Shown piece by piece: positions 1 to 10,800 of a stretch of 64,000 nt of DNA. A model generated the notes under the pieces. The model did no database searches, was not told the origin of the DNA, and was given only the letters and a program-made list of their open reading frames with translations. The translations under genes were made by a program, and so were the position numbers. This DNA is from Mesoflavibacter sp. (GTDB taxonomy: Bacteria; Pseudomonadota; Alphaproteobacteria; UBA8366; Aestuariispiraceae). The stretch lies in the NCBI GenBank assembly GCA_017792345.1, contig CP051228.1, positions 3,874,148 through 3,938,147 on the forward strand, given 5' to 3'. Each line of letters opens with the position of its first letter. The stretch's first letter is position 1.

Positions 1-1
1 T

Positions 2-151
2 GTCGAGGAGCATGCCAATACCTCGGCCGCAACCATACCGCTGGCGATGAACCATGCCGTCGAGCGACAGTTGTTCAAGCCCGGCGATCTGCTCGGTTTG
101 ACCGCGATGGGCGGTGGTTTCACCTGGGGCGCAGCGCTGATCCGCTGGTGA
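2..151 (+). CDS. fabH: 3-oxoacyl-ACP synthase III, C-terminal end (partial)
   Basis: Only the last 49 codons and the stop lie in the window. The reading frame contains [13 protein letters not shown] near its start and ends in [19 protein letters not shown] followed by IRW. The HxNxSAxTxPxA stretch carries the catalytic Asn of the beta-ketoacyl-ACP synthase III family, and the glycine-rich end is the usual FabH C-terminus. FabH starts fatty acid synthesis by condensing acetyl-CoA with malonyl-ACP in the cytoplasm. The order fabH, ihfA, merR-like is common in alphaproteobacteria, usually with plsX upstream, which supports the assignment. The 5' end is outside the window, so catalytic Cys and His cannot be seen. 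Confidence 0.9.
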   Translation, partial: VEEHANTSAATIPLAMNHAVERQLFKPGDLLGLTAMGGGFTWGAALIRW

Positions 152-197
152 TCCGGCGACCATTGCGCGATTCGCGCTTCCGAATACCGCAGCTTTG

Positions 198-239
198 TTG
201 ACGCGCTTTTGAGACGGGGCTAGTGTGCCCTGGTATAAA
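198..239 (+). promoter_or_regulatory. Candidate promoter region of ihfA
   Basis: TTGACG at 198-203 is followed after 17 nt by TAGTGT at 221-226. An overlapping alternative -10 is TATAAA at 234-239. Either would start transcription 20-40 nt ahead of the ihfA start. The -10 of the first pair is a weak match, so the exact promoter is uncertain. Confidence 0.3.
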
Positions 240-267
240 ACTTTGAAATGCTTGGGGGAGTTAGGCC

Positions 268-558
268 ATGGCGGGCAAAACCGTTACCCGCGCGGAGCTG
301 GCTGAGGCGGTGTACCAGGAGGTCGGACTGTCCCGTATCGAATCGGCTGCTCTCGTAGAGGCGATTCTAGCGGAGATGGCGGACGCGCTGGTATCGGGAG
401 AGCCGGTTAAGATTTCGTCCTTCGGAAGCTTTTCCGTCCGTCAGAAGGGGGAGCGCATCGGTCGTAACCCGAAGACGGGCGAAGAGGTGCCGATCCTGCC
501 GCGCCGGGTTCTGGTATTCCGGCCCAGCCATGTGTTGAAGGACCGGATCAACCAATGA
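268..558 (+). CDS. ihfA: Integration host factor subunit alpha
   Basis: The 96-residue product has the full HU/IHF fold length. The start [20 protein letters not shown] is typical of IHF-alpha, and the DNA-intercalating beta-arm motif [12 protein letters not shown] is present around residues 66-77 with its proline. IHF binds and sharply bends DNA as an alpha/beta heterodimer, affecting recombination, replication and promoter architecture. The beta subunit gene is not in the window. The ATG at 268 is preceded by GGGGGAG a few bases upstream, a good ribosome binding site. The gene lies between fabH and a MerR-type gene, the usual alphaproteobacterial arrangement. Confidence 0.95.
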   Translation: MAGKTVTRAELAEAVYQEVGLSRIESAALVEAILAEMADALVSGEPVKISSFGSFSVRQKGERIGRNPKTGEEVPILPRRVLVFRPSHVLKDRINQ

Positions 559-604
559 CGGCACGCCCCGCGGGCGTCGCCGGGGCAGCGGTCAGGCAGT
601 AGAG

Positions 605-1048
605 ATGAGCGACCCTTCCGAGCATTCCCGTTCCGAGAAATCCGCGGACGCGTTCCGTACGATTACCGAAGTTGCGGACCTGCTGGACGTTCAGCAGCAC
701 GTCCTGCGTTTCTGGGAAACCAAGTTCACGCAGATCAAGCCGATGAAGCGGGCCGGTGGGCGCCGCTACTACAGGCCTGAGGATGTGAAACTGCTGGAGG
801 TGATCCGGCGCCTGCTGCACCAGGAAGGCTTCACCATTCGCGGCGTGCAAAAACTGCTGCGCGAGAATGGGGTCAAGACTGTCCTGGATTGGGGGGAGGA
901 CGGCGTTCCGGTTCCGGCGCCGGAGCCCGATGTGCCGTCAAAACCGACCCCTGCGATCGACCCGAACGCCCTGCGCGCGCTGCGGCAGGAACTTCAGGCG
1001 GTACGCGACATTCTAGACGCGCCAATCGATCCGTCTTTGGCCGAATAG
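605..1048 (+). CDS. MerR-family transcriptional regulator
   Basis: The 147-residue protein has an N-terminal MerR winged-helix domain at about residues 19-88, recognisable from [20 protein letters not shown], then a [20 protein letters not shown] wing and helix. After about residue 105 it becomes proline- and alanine-rich, with a short helix near the C-terminus. No metal-binding cysteines are visible, so it is not a metal sensor of the classic MerR or CueR type. It is the regulator usually found directly downstream of ihfA in alphaproteobacteria; its target is not known to me. It probably shares the ihfA transcript, 46 nt downstream. Confidence 0.85.
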   Translation: MSDPSEHSRSEKSADAFRTITEVADLLDVQQHVLRFWETKFTQIKPMKRAGGRRYYRPEDVKLLEVIRRLLHQEGFTIRGVQKLLRENGVKTVLDWGEDGVPVPAPEPDVPSKPTPAIDPNALRALRQELQAVRDILDAPIDPSLAE

Positions 1049-1052
1049 GGAA

Positions 1053-1081
1053 TTGCAACGGGGGGCGTTAGCCTCTATTTA
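1053..1081 (+). promoter_or_regulatory. Sigma-70-type promoter of tRNA-Pro
   Basis: TTGCAA at 1053-1058 and TATTTA at 1076-1081 are separated by exactly 17 nt. Transcription would start near 1088, about 11 nt ahead of the tRNA. The -35 overlaps the sequence just after the merR-like stop codon. Confidence 0.6.
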
Positions 1082-1098
1082 GTGCCGACCCACATTGG

Positions 1099-1175
1099 CG
1101 GAGCGTAGCGCAGCCTGGTAGCGCACCATACTGGGGGTGTGGGGGTCGTAGGTTCAAATCCTGCCGCTCCGACCA
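1099..1175 (+). tRNA. tRNA-Pro (anticodon GGG)
   Basis: The 77-nt cloverleaf has a 7-bp acceptor stem CGGAGCG/CGCTCCG, D arm, a 5-bp anticodon stem CCATA/TGTGG around the loop CTGGGGG with anticodon GGG, a T arm with GTTCAAAT, and an encoded ACCA end. It reads proline codons CCC and CCT. A promoter lies immediately upstream and a perfect terminator immediately downstream, so it is a stand-alone transcription unit. Confidence 0.97.
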
Positions 1176-1182
1176 ACGAATA

Positions 1183-1224
1183 CAGGGGGCAGCCGACACA
1201 ATCGGCTGCCCCCTGTTTCTTTCT
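1183..1224 (+). terminator. Rho-independent terminator after tRNA-Pro
   Basis: A perfect 14-bp stem (1183-1196 with 1202-1215, loop 1197-1201) is followed by TTTCTTTCT. The GC-rich stem plus T-rich tail is a strong intrinsic terminator. The 200-nt stretch after it up to 1434 shows no gene I can support. Confidence 0.92.
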
Positions 1225-1434
1225 GAGGACGGTTTGGGATCGGTTCTGAACCTTGCGCGAAGGCGCGGGGCGGGGACGGATTTCTTCTATCTCAACATGG
1301 CCTTTGAAGAACGTGTTGCTGGCAAAGTGGCTCGTGCGACAAATTTCCGTCTTTAGGGTATGCTGGTGGCCTCAGGTTCCACGGGCGTCAATGTCGGGGG
1401 CTCGGTATGCCGCGCACCCGTTGATTGGCTGATC

Positions 1435-1587
1435 ATGTCTTCTCTATTTGGTAGCGGTGACGCCCAAAATCCTGGGTTGGTCGCAGATCCCGAGGCGGTA
1501 CCGGACTACCCAATGAATGGCGCATTGCGTCCGATCCAAAAAAAGCGTGTCAAAACAAAAGGTTATGGTGGTCCTATTCCAGGTTGA
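1435..1587 (+). CDS. Possible small protein, 50 residues
   Basis: An open frame from ATG 1435 would give a 50-residue peptide starting MSSLFGSGDAQNPGLVADPE and ending in a basic, glycine-rich tail RPIQKKRVKTKGYGGPIPG. The same frame stays open upstream to 1360. There is no good Shine-Dalgarno in front of 1435 and I do not recognise a family. It lies alone between the tRNA-Pro terminator and the promoter of the giant RTX gene. The proline/glycine-rich tail does not look random, but codon evidence is too short to be decisive. It could equally be a chance ORF. Confidence 0.25.
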   Translation: MSSLFGSGDAQNPGLVADPEAVPDYPMNGALRPIQKKRVKTKGYGGPIPG

Positions 1588-1625
1588 TCCGGTTTCAATT
1601 TCGCTGAAATTTCATCCCTTTTTAG

Positions 1626-1654
1626 TTGAAGACATTGTGGTCGAGAACTAAAAT
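1626..1654 (+). promoter_or_regulatory. Promoter candidate for the giant RTX gene
   Basis: TTGAAG (1626-1631) and TAAAAT (1649-1654) are spaced by 17 nt in an AT-rich pocket within GC-rich DNA. Transcription from here would give a leader of about 180 nt before the gene. No activator site was recognised. Confidence 0.5.
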
Positions 1655-1843
1655 TACGATATATGAATGGGAGGAGCGGATCGCCGTGCCGGAAGCGAGG
1701 GGGAGTTTCCGGGACAGGATCCGAAGCGGCGAGGTGGGACATGGTCGCTTGGCATTGGCCTGAGAGGGCCGGTCTAGCGTTTAGACATGCCGTGACGGAG
1801 TTTCCGTTGGGTGTTCCGCGCCTCTGTTGGGAGGTGCGGGTCC

Positions 1844-4800
1844 TTGCCTGATGTTCAGAACGAAATGGGACTTGCCGGAGTCACCGAAGACGGTGACGCC
1901 ACTCAGGTGAACACCGACACCGTCGGCGCCCAGAGAGGCGTGTCAGCCGTAAGGCTTGCGGACGGGAAATACGTTGTTGGCTGGTCTACCGAAGATCAGA
2001 ACGTCGGTGGGCCTGCCGACAATAAGTTCCGGATGTTTGACGCGGACGGTTCGCCCTTTGGGCCGGAAATGGCGATGCCGGATTCAGGCGGTAATCTCAT
2101 CGGCGCAGGCCACATTGCCGCTCTGGGCGGGGGTGGATTTGTCGCCGTATGGTCTGAAAGTGTCGAGGGTGTCCAGCACCGATATACCTCCCATGCCCAA
2201 CGTTTCGATTCTGACGGCGTGGCCGTAGGAAGTCCCGTCCTCGTCGGTCCCGATAATGGCGAGCCCAGATATATCGAGAGAATTGTCTCGACCGGCGACG
2301 GATACGTCATTCTCGAAGATCAGACCGGGTTCAACGACGCCGGGCTTTTCGCGTCATTCGTCAGTGCGGATGGTACGGTTCTGTCGCGGCAGAAGTTGGG
2401 GGAAACGGACGCCAACTTCCATAGATTTCCCCGGGCGGACTTGCTGGAGGACGGGTCCGTCCTCATCGCGTATATGACCGCCGAGGAGCACGAGTTCCCC
2501 GACGCCGTTGCGTATCAGCGTTTCGCGGCGGACGGGACCACGCTCGCCGGCGAGACCTTCATCGGTAATACCGGCAGCGAATTGGGGTATTATCCGGACG
2601 TCACCGCCCTGGAGGGGGGGGGCGCCCTCCTCGTTTGGCGCGATCGTGGCGATTCTCTGAATATTAAGGTCCAGAAGATCGGCGCGGACGGCGCAGAGAC
2701 CGGCCCGCGCATTACGATCGAAAGTTTTTATGGCGAGGACTATAGCTCTCAGGGGCAGGTTCAGGTTGAAGCGCTGCCCGACGGCGGCTTCATTGCCGCC
2801 TGGCATGCGTCGCGTCGAAGCGCCTCCAATGCGGATCCGACAATCTATGACACTTTCGTCGCGCATTTCGATGCCGACGGCGCGCAGGTCGGCGAGACAC
2901 AAGTGCTGGACGGACTCGAGGAGGGCGAGCGGCATTTCCACGATATCCTCGTAAAAGAGGACGGGACCGTCCTGCTCTATTGGGGCGACCCGCCATACGC
3001 CCATGACGTCGAACGCCGCGGCGTCATCCAGCGCGAATTCTCGTTGGATTTGGATTCGGGCGACGCCGCCCTGGACGATGCGGACGCGATCGAATTCGCT
3101 CCGCCGACCCTGAAACTCGTTGAGGGGGCTGTCGCGCAATTTCAGTTCGAGGCCGTTGCACAGGACGGCGCGGCGCCCACCTACTCGCTAGTCCAGCAGG
3201 CCGAATCCGGCACCGCCGTCGTGAACGCAGACGGCAGTTTCACCTACACACCGAATGCCGAATTCCTCGGTCAGGACTCTTTCCGTGTACTGATCCAGGA
3301 CTCGTCCGGAAACAGCCTAGAGCAGGACATCCCCCTATCGGTCTTCGGTGCGGATGAGATTGAAGCGAATTGGTGGCCGGCATTGCACAGCATCAACGGC
3401 CAGTATGTTTCGTCGGCCAATATAGATTTTGTCGGCCTGGACAACGGCACTATCTTAGCTGTCTCCGAAGGATACGCGGCCGGTCCCAGAACTCAGATCT
3501 TCGGAACGGACGGCATTGCCATCGGCGGTGAAACCACGATCCCGCCCTTGGAAAGCGGCGATAACTACCACGATTTTTATGATTTCCGGGTTGATCCGAC
3601 GCCATCGGGCGGGGCGGTCCTGAAATGGTCGGTGGCCGAGTATGACGAAACGGATACCTTCGTCGGCTATGTCCACTTCGTCCAGACCGTGGACGAGAAT
3701 GGTCAAACCTCGTCCCCACCGGTGGCGCTTCGTTTGGACGATGTCGTCAGCAATTACGAGGATGGTATCCCCAGTTTCGGGGGTCACGACACCGTGGCCG
3801 TGCTTTCGGACGGAAGCTATGCGGTGGTCTGGGATGATGAAAACGAGACCACGGAATTCGATGTAGCATTTCAAATTTTCGAGTCTGACGGGACCGCGCG
3901 AACCGGTCGGGTCTCCGTGACCAATGACGACTGGGCCGAAATGGGCCCGATAGTGGTTGCGCTGGAGAATTCGAGCTTTGCCGTGACATGGGAAAGCGCT
4001 CAAGGCTCGGATGAAGATGGGGTGCGCACCAGGATCTATGGAGGCGACGGTCAGCCTCTCACGGACGAGATCGTCCTGTCGTCTGGACGGTCGTCCGTAA
4101 GAAATGTCAACGCCTGTCGCTTGGGCGACGGCGGATACTTGGTCAGTTGGACGGAACTTTTCAACGACAATCGTTTGGTCGGTCAACGCGTGGCCGCGGA
4201 CGGAACTCTTGTCGGGTCTCAGCTTGTCTTGCTGGAAAGTACCTCCGGCCTTTCGACCGACTTCTCGACGGTCCCGCTTCCCGATGATGGCTTTGCGATA
4301 AGCTGGACAGGCAGTGTCGAGAACCCGTACTGGGCCTATCTGAATCGCTACGATGCGGATGGGACATTGATCGATGAGCCGATCCTGCTGAGGGTGTCCT
4401 CATCTCCTGAACAAAACAAAATATTGCTGACGCCGACTGCCGATGGCGGTTTCGTTTTGAGTGTCGGACCGTTATTCGGGTATTTCGAGGCGCAATCCGG
4501 CTTTGGTACAGGCGACGCAGAAGTTTTGGTCGGGAACAACGACTCAAACCGGATCGATGCCGGGGGCGGCGACGATACGGTGTTCGGGGGCGATGGCGCC
4601 GACACCCTGTTGGGCCGGGCCGGCAATGACACCTTGGAAGGCGGGGATGGCGACGATACGCTGATAGGCGCGGCGGGCGATGATGTTCTGATCGGCGGCG
4701 CCGGTACCGACACGGTCCGGTTCAGCGGCGATTTCGACAGCTATTCCTTCGTCAGTGTCTCCGGAACATTGACGGTGACGGATTCCGAAAGCGGCCGCGA

Positions 4801-7800
4801 CGGGACGACCACATTAAGCGGCGCCGAGGTCTTGGAGTTCAGCGACCGCACGGTGGTCCTCGGGGACGAGGTGCAATGGGCCGCAACGGAAGAAGCGGTC
4901 GCTGAGAATTCCGGTCCTCAATCCGTCGGAACGGTTTCCACAAACGCGCTCAGTTCAGAGAGTTTCGAACTGTCCCTCGCGGACGACGTCGACGGGCACT
5001 TCGTGCTCGACCCCGCGACCGGTGTGATATCGACAACGGCGCCGTTCGATTATGAGGCGCAATCGGACTATACGCTGACTGTTCTGGCAGCCGGCGATTC
5101 CGGGTCCAGTTTTACCAAGTCGTTCGTCGTGTCCGTCGGGGACCAAAACGAAGCGCCGGTCCTGGCGGATGGTGCTTTCTCGGTCTCGGAGAACGCGACG
5201 ATCGGGACGGCGTTCGGGACCTTGTCGGCGGCCGACCCTGATGCCGGCGACAGCCTCACCTATAGCTTGGTGGACGATGCGGGCGGGCTCTTCAGTATCG
5301 ACGCCGCGTCGGGCGTGATCTCCGTTGCCGGTACCCTGGATTACGAGACGGCGGCGCAGCATAGCGTGGTGGTGCGGGCCACCGACCAGGGCGGACTGTC
5401 CAGCACGGCGACGATGAAGGTCGATGTCGAGGACCAAGGCGAAGCGCCGGTCCTGGCGGACGGTACCTTCTCGGTCGCGGAAAACGCGACGATCGGGACG
5501 GCGTTCGGGACCTTGTCCGCGACCGATCCTGATGGCGGGGACAGCCTCACTTACAGCCTTGTGGACGATGCGCGTGGGCTCTTCAGTATCGACGCCGCGT
5601 CGGGCGTGTTGTCACTGGTCGGAGAGTTGGACTTTGAAACCGCCGATCAACATCAGCTCGTCGTGTCGGCAACGGACGCAGCCGGCCTTTCGGACGTGAA
5701 GACGATTTCCGTCGATGTTGCCGATGTGCAAGAGCCCGAAATGTTGTCCTTGTTCCTGGAACAGGGAACGCAAGTCGATTCCTCTCTGCGATTGGATGAT
5801 CCAGGAAACATATCTTCTATTGTTGTCCTCAAAGGCGAAGAGAACGGTGTTCTGACCCTTAACTCGGATGGCGGATTTCGTTATGTGCCAAACGCGGATT
5901 TTGTAGGTACCGATTCCATTATTGTCGAAACCACGGATACTGATGGGGTCAGTAGTCAAATCGAATTGCAGTTTGAGATACGGGAGAAAGGATCGATAAG
6001 GACGACGTCGTCCGATAGGGAAGATGTCGACAACCCAAAATCCGGCAATGTTTACTACACGAAATCAGTCGCGCTCGCTGACGGCAAATATATGGTGTTG
6101 TGGACCCGAACCGAAAACGGCGGTGCTTTTCGCGGTCAAGTCTACGATTCAAATGACGAACCGATCGGTGAGCAGAGTATTTTGGCGGATTTCACGCCGC
6201 GTTCCGAGGAAAGCGGTATCGCCAGATTTTCTGTTAATCCGGATTCCAGCGGCGGTGCGATCCTTTCCTGGGTTACCAGAACTGATTTCGGTTGGCGGAT
6301 TTATGCGCAACGCCTCGGTTCTGATGGGCAGACGATCAGTGAGCCTCTGATACTTGATGAAGTCCATTCCGGTAACTGGATGCTTGATTTGGCCGGTGTC
6401 GTTGAGACGTCCGACGGCGAGTTTTCGGCCTTCTGGGGAAATCTTGTCGGATCGAAACCGGGGCCGTCAAATTGGCGGCAAGTAGTTTCCCGTAAGATAT
6501 CGGCCGACTTTGAACTTGTCGGCGATCGAACAGTTGTCGCCGACGGAATAGGCAATAGCGACAACTTAGTAGGTCAATTGGTTGCGTTGGACGAAGGTCG
6601 GGTCGCGGTCGTCTGGACGGAAATCGACCGGGAAAGCCAATACTTATTGAACAACCAAGTTTTAATTCAATTTCTTGACCGGGAGGGTGTCCCCGAACCG
6701 AACGGACCATTCGTTCTTGATGGTCCCAACATCGGACATCCGGTTCATTTGGAAAAGTTGGAAGATGGCTCGATTGCGGCACTCTGGACCCAAAAAATGG
6801 GGGATCCCAGTAGGCCGGAGAATCCGATTAGGAGCAGTGTCGTTCTTTCGCATATATCCGACCGAGGAGAACTCATCAGCGGTCCAAATTTGGTGCGGGA
6901 GTTAACGGGCGGCGACCTAAAAATCCATTCAACCAGCCTTATGCTGATGCCAGATGGCAATCTTGCGGTGAATTGGGTCGAGGGTGGATGGAACCAACCG
7001 GAAAACTTTAGAGAATTTATTCAACGGTTTGACCCGGACGGCACCCCAGTTGGTACGCTGATCGATTTAGATGCGCTTACCGGAGGAGAGACCGTTTTTG
7101 CCGATTATTCGGTTCTTTCCGATGGTCGCATACTAGCTGCGTCAAGCCAGTTTGATAGTGAAAGAACGTACTATGATTATGCAAAACGCCGAATTCTCAG
7201 CCTCGCCGCAAATTTAGGCACAAGTCATGATGACCACATCGTTCTGGGCGATCTTGGTGACGACGTGGGGGCCAGCACGGGCAACGATATAGTTGTTGGT
7301 GGTGCCGGTAATGACACGATATTTGGCGGATCGGGGGCTGACACCCTTTTTGGGGGTGATGGGGACGACTTTATTGTGGGCGGATCCGGTAACGACACGC
7401 TGACCGGCGGCGGCGGGAATGATTTCATTGTGTCGGATGCCGGCGAAGACGTCCTAGACGGAGGCGATGGGGACGATACCCTTGTCCTGAACGTCGACGA
7501 CGTCACCAATGTTCAGGCGATAGGCGGAGCGGGTCGCGATACTGTTAGGCTTGTGGGGCTGGACGGCGCATCGACCATACATGCGGAATCCGGAACTATC
7601 TCCATTGATGGAACCATCGCCGTGCACGGAGAGGGACTCGATAAAGTCGAATTCGTTTTTGATGGGATGGATGCCCTGAACACGGCATCTCCAACAGTTC
7701 ATGACGCGGGTTCTGCGGTTCAATTTGATGGGGCAGATCCAGGTTATTTTGAGAACATCATGGGCGGGTTAAGCGGAATGGAACTTAGCGTTACAGCCAA

Positions 7801-10800
7801 TGCGGACCTGATCGTCGATCTGTCGGACGGCTATTCACGTGAGGCCCTGACGGCGGTGAAGGAAGCGTTGGGCGCGGTCGTGACCTATGGCGCGGACAGC
7901 ACGCTTCAGTTCTGGAACGTGATGAACGACGCCGTCGATATCGACGCCGTGCTCGCCGAGTTTTCCTTCGCGCATCACGTCGATCTGAACGCCGAACTGA
8001 CATTCGAAATGGATGCGCCGGAAGTCGTCCATACGGAATCCGTCGCGGCGGAGATGTCGGCGCAGGCAGAGGGCGATTTCTCTGCCGACGCGGTGACCCC
8101 GAACGATCCCTCCTATGGGTCGCTCTATGGTCTGCGGTATATCTCCGCGCCCGATGCTTGGGAAATCCGTTCCGACGCGTCCAGTGTCGTGATCGGCGTT
8201 ATCGACACCGGGATCGATGTCGATCATCCGGACCTCGTGAACAATCTTTGGGTCAACGAGGGTGAAATTTGGGGGGACGGGATCGACAATGACGGCAACG
8301 GCTATATCGACGATTACAACGGCTACGACTTCTTCAATGACCGGGGCATAGGGCCCGGCTCGAACAGCGACGGTCACGGCCATGGTACGCATGTTGCCGG
8401 AACCATCGCCGCCGAGGGGAATAACGGCATCGGCGTGTCCGGCGTGGCCTGGAACGCCAGCCTGATGGCGGTGAAGATTTTCAGCGACGCGGGCACGACC
8501 AACACGGCCGCGATCATCGCCGGGATTCAATACGCGACCATGATGGGCGCCCAGGTTACCAACAATTCCTGGGGCGGCGGCGCTTACAACACATCGATCC
8601 TATCGGCCATTGAAACCGCTCAGGCAGCGGGCAGCATTTTTGTCGCCGCCGCTGGCAATGATTCATTAGATAACGACATCGTTCCTCACTATCCCGCGAC
8701 ATACAATCTGGACAACATTGTCGCCGTCGCTTCGACGGATAGTTTCGATAGGCTTTCCAGTTTCTCAAACTACGGCGCAACCACGGTCGATCTGGGGGCG
8801 CCGGGCACAGGAATCTACAGCACCTATAAAAACAGCACTTATGCCACGTTGAACGGGACGTCGATGGCGACGCCGCATGTGACCGGCGCCATCGCATTGA
8901 TGCGGGCGGAGAACCCATCCCTGTCCTACAGTGAGATCATCGACGCCCTGCTGAACAGCGTCGATAGCATTTCCAGCATGACCGGAACCACCGCATCCGG
9001 CGGGCGCCTGAACCTGGAGGCCGCGCTGCTGGCGGTTCAGGACGGCGAAGGCCCGATCGTCACCGCGCATAACATCTTTTTGGCGGAAGGCGTCGGTTCG
9101 TTCCGACATGCCATAAACATTATTAATCCGACGGGCGTGTCGGTTAGCGTCCAGACGGCACCTGCAATCGGTTCGCTCTCACTGGTCGAGGACGAGCCTG
9201 GGACATTCGACTATACGCCCGGCGCCGGCAATTACGGCGAGCGCGTCGACCTGCGGGTGACGAATGCCGAAGGGTCTTCGTCCGTGGCGACGTTCTTCAT
9301 CAATCAGATGGCCGCAGGCAGTACCACGATCACCGGGGCGGATTCCGCAGACCTTATTATCGGCGGCTCGGCTGACGAATTGCTGTCCGGCGGCGGTGGG
9401 AACGACATCATCCGTGGTGGCGGCGGGAACGATAGGCTGATTGGCGGTGCCGGTGCCGATACCTTGGATGGCGGTGCCGGCGTCGACACGGCCGATTATT
9501 CCAGTTTCGCAACTGGTGTAACGGTCGCCCTGGACGGCAGTCCGTCCTCGACGGGCGACACCATCGTCAATGTGGAAAATCTGATCGGGTCGAACCAGGC
9601 GGACAAGCTGACCGGCAATGACGACGCGAACGTGCTAGTCGGCGGCCAAGGTAACGACACGCTGGTTGGCGGCGCGGGTGCCGATACGCTTATCGGGCTC
9701 GACGGTACGGACTACGCGTCCTACGAAACCACGGCCGAGGGCCTGACCATTTCCATGCCGCACGGCATCGGGACCGGCGATGCCGAGGGCGACCTCTACC
9801 TCAACATGGAAGGGATCATCGGCGGGCAGGGCAATGACCGAATCCTGAACTGGAGCGGCACGATCTCGCTCTTCGGCGAGGACGGGGATGACATCCTTAT
9901 CGGGTCGTCCGGCCACCAGTTCGACACGTTGTCCACCACGGATTTCCTGTCCGGCGACGACGGCAACGATACGCTGATAGGTCTTGACGGCGACGACACG
10001 ATCTACGGCGGCGATGGGAACGATCTCATTTTTGCCGGCCGGGGAACCAATACCGTTTTCGGCGGCGCGGGGTCGGATACGCTGCATCTCGGCTATCTGG
10101 CTGGGTCGGTCGATATCGACATGGCGAACGGCATCGCGACGGGGGCAGAATTCGGGACCGTCACCTTCACCGGGATCGAATCCATCGTCTATGTAGATGC
10201 GGGAAGCGGTACGGTTGCTGCGACCGGTGAGGCTGATCTCTTCATCGACACTTATGGGACCGTCATCGACTATGGCGCGTCGGGAGAAGCGATCACAATC
10301 GACCTGCGAACGGCGTCCGGGTCGGGCGGACTGGCGGAAGGCGATATCCTTGTCGGGGATATCAGCCTCCGTGGCACCGATTTCGATGATACCTTCTATC
10401 TCTCCAAGGGCGACCAGACGGTCGCTGGCGGGGGCGGAATGGACACGGTCGTCCTGACGGGGAATTACTCGGAGTACGACATTTCGGAGGAGTCCGGCAC
10501 GGTCACATTCTCAGATCATACGGCCGGGCGAGACGGCACTAATGTGTTGTCAGGGGTCGAATTCGTCGAATTCGCTGACAGAACGCTAATGCTTGGCTCT
10601 GCTTTGAATTGGGAAATCGCTTCACAATCTGTGGATGAGAATGAGGCGTCAGCCCAGCAGGCAGCATCCGTTTCGGTCGTAACTTTCGGCGACGAGTCTT
10701 TTTCCCTGTCCCTGGCGGACGATTTTGACGGTCGTTTCTCCTTCAATTCGGTAACCGGGCAGATATCAACAACGCGCGCGTTGAATTACGAGGATCAGGC

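Noticed and set aside
1099-1224. tRNA-Pro as an attachment site for the RTX region
   Set aside because: No integrase, no repeat of the tRNA 3' end and no phage-like genes are present around 1-24 kb; an intact terminator directly follows the tRNA.
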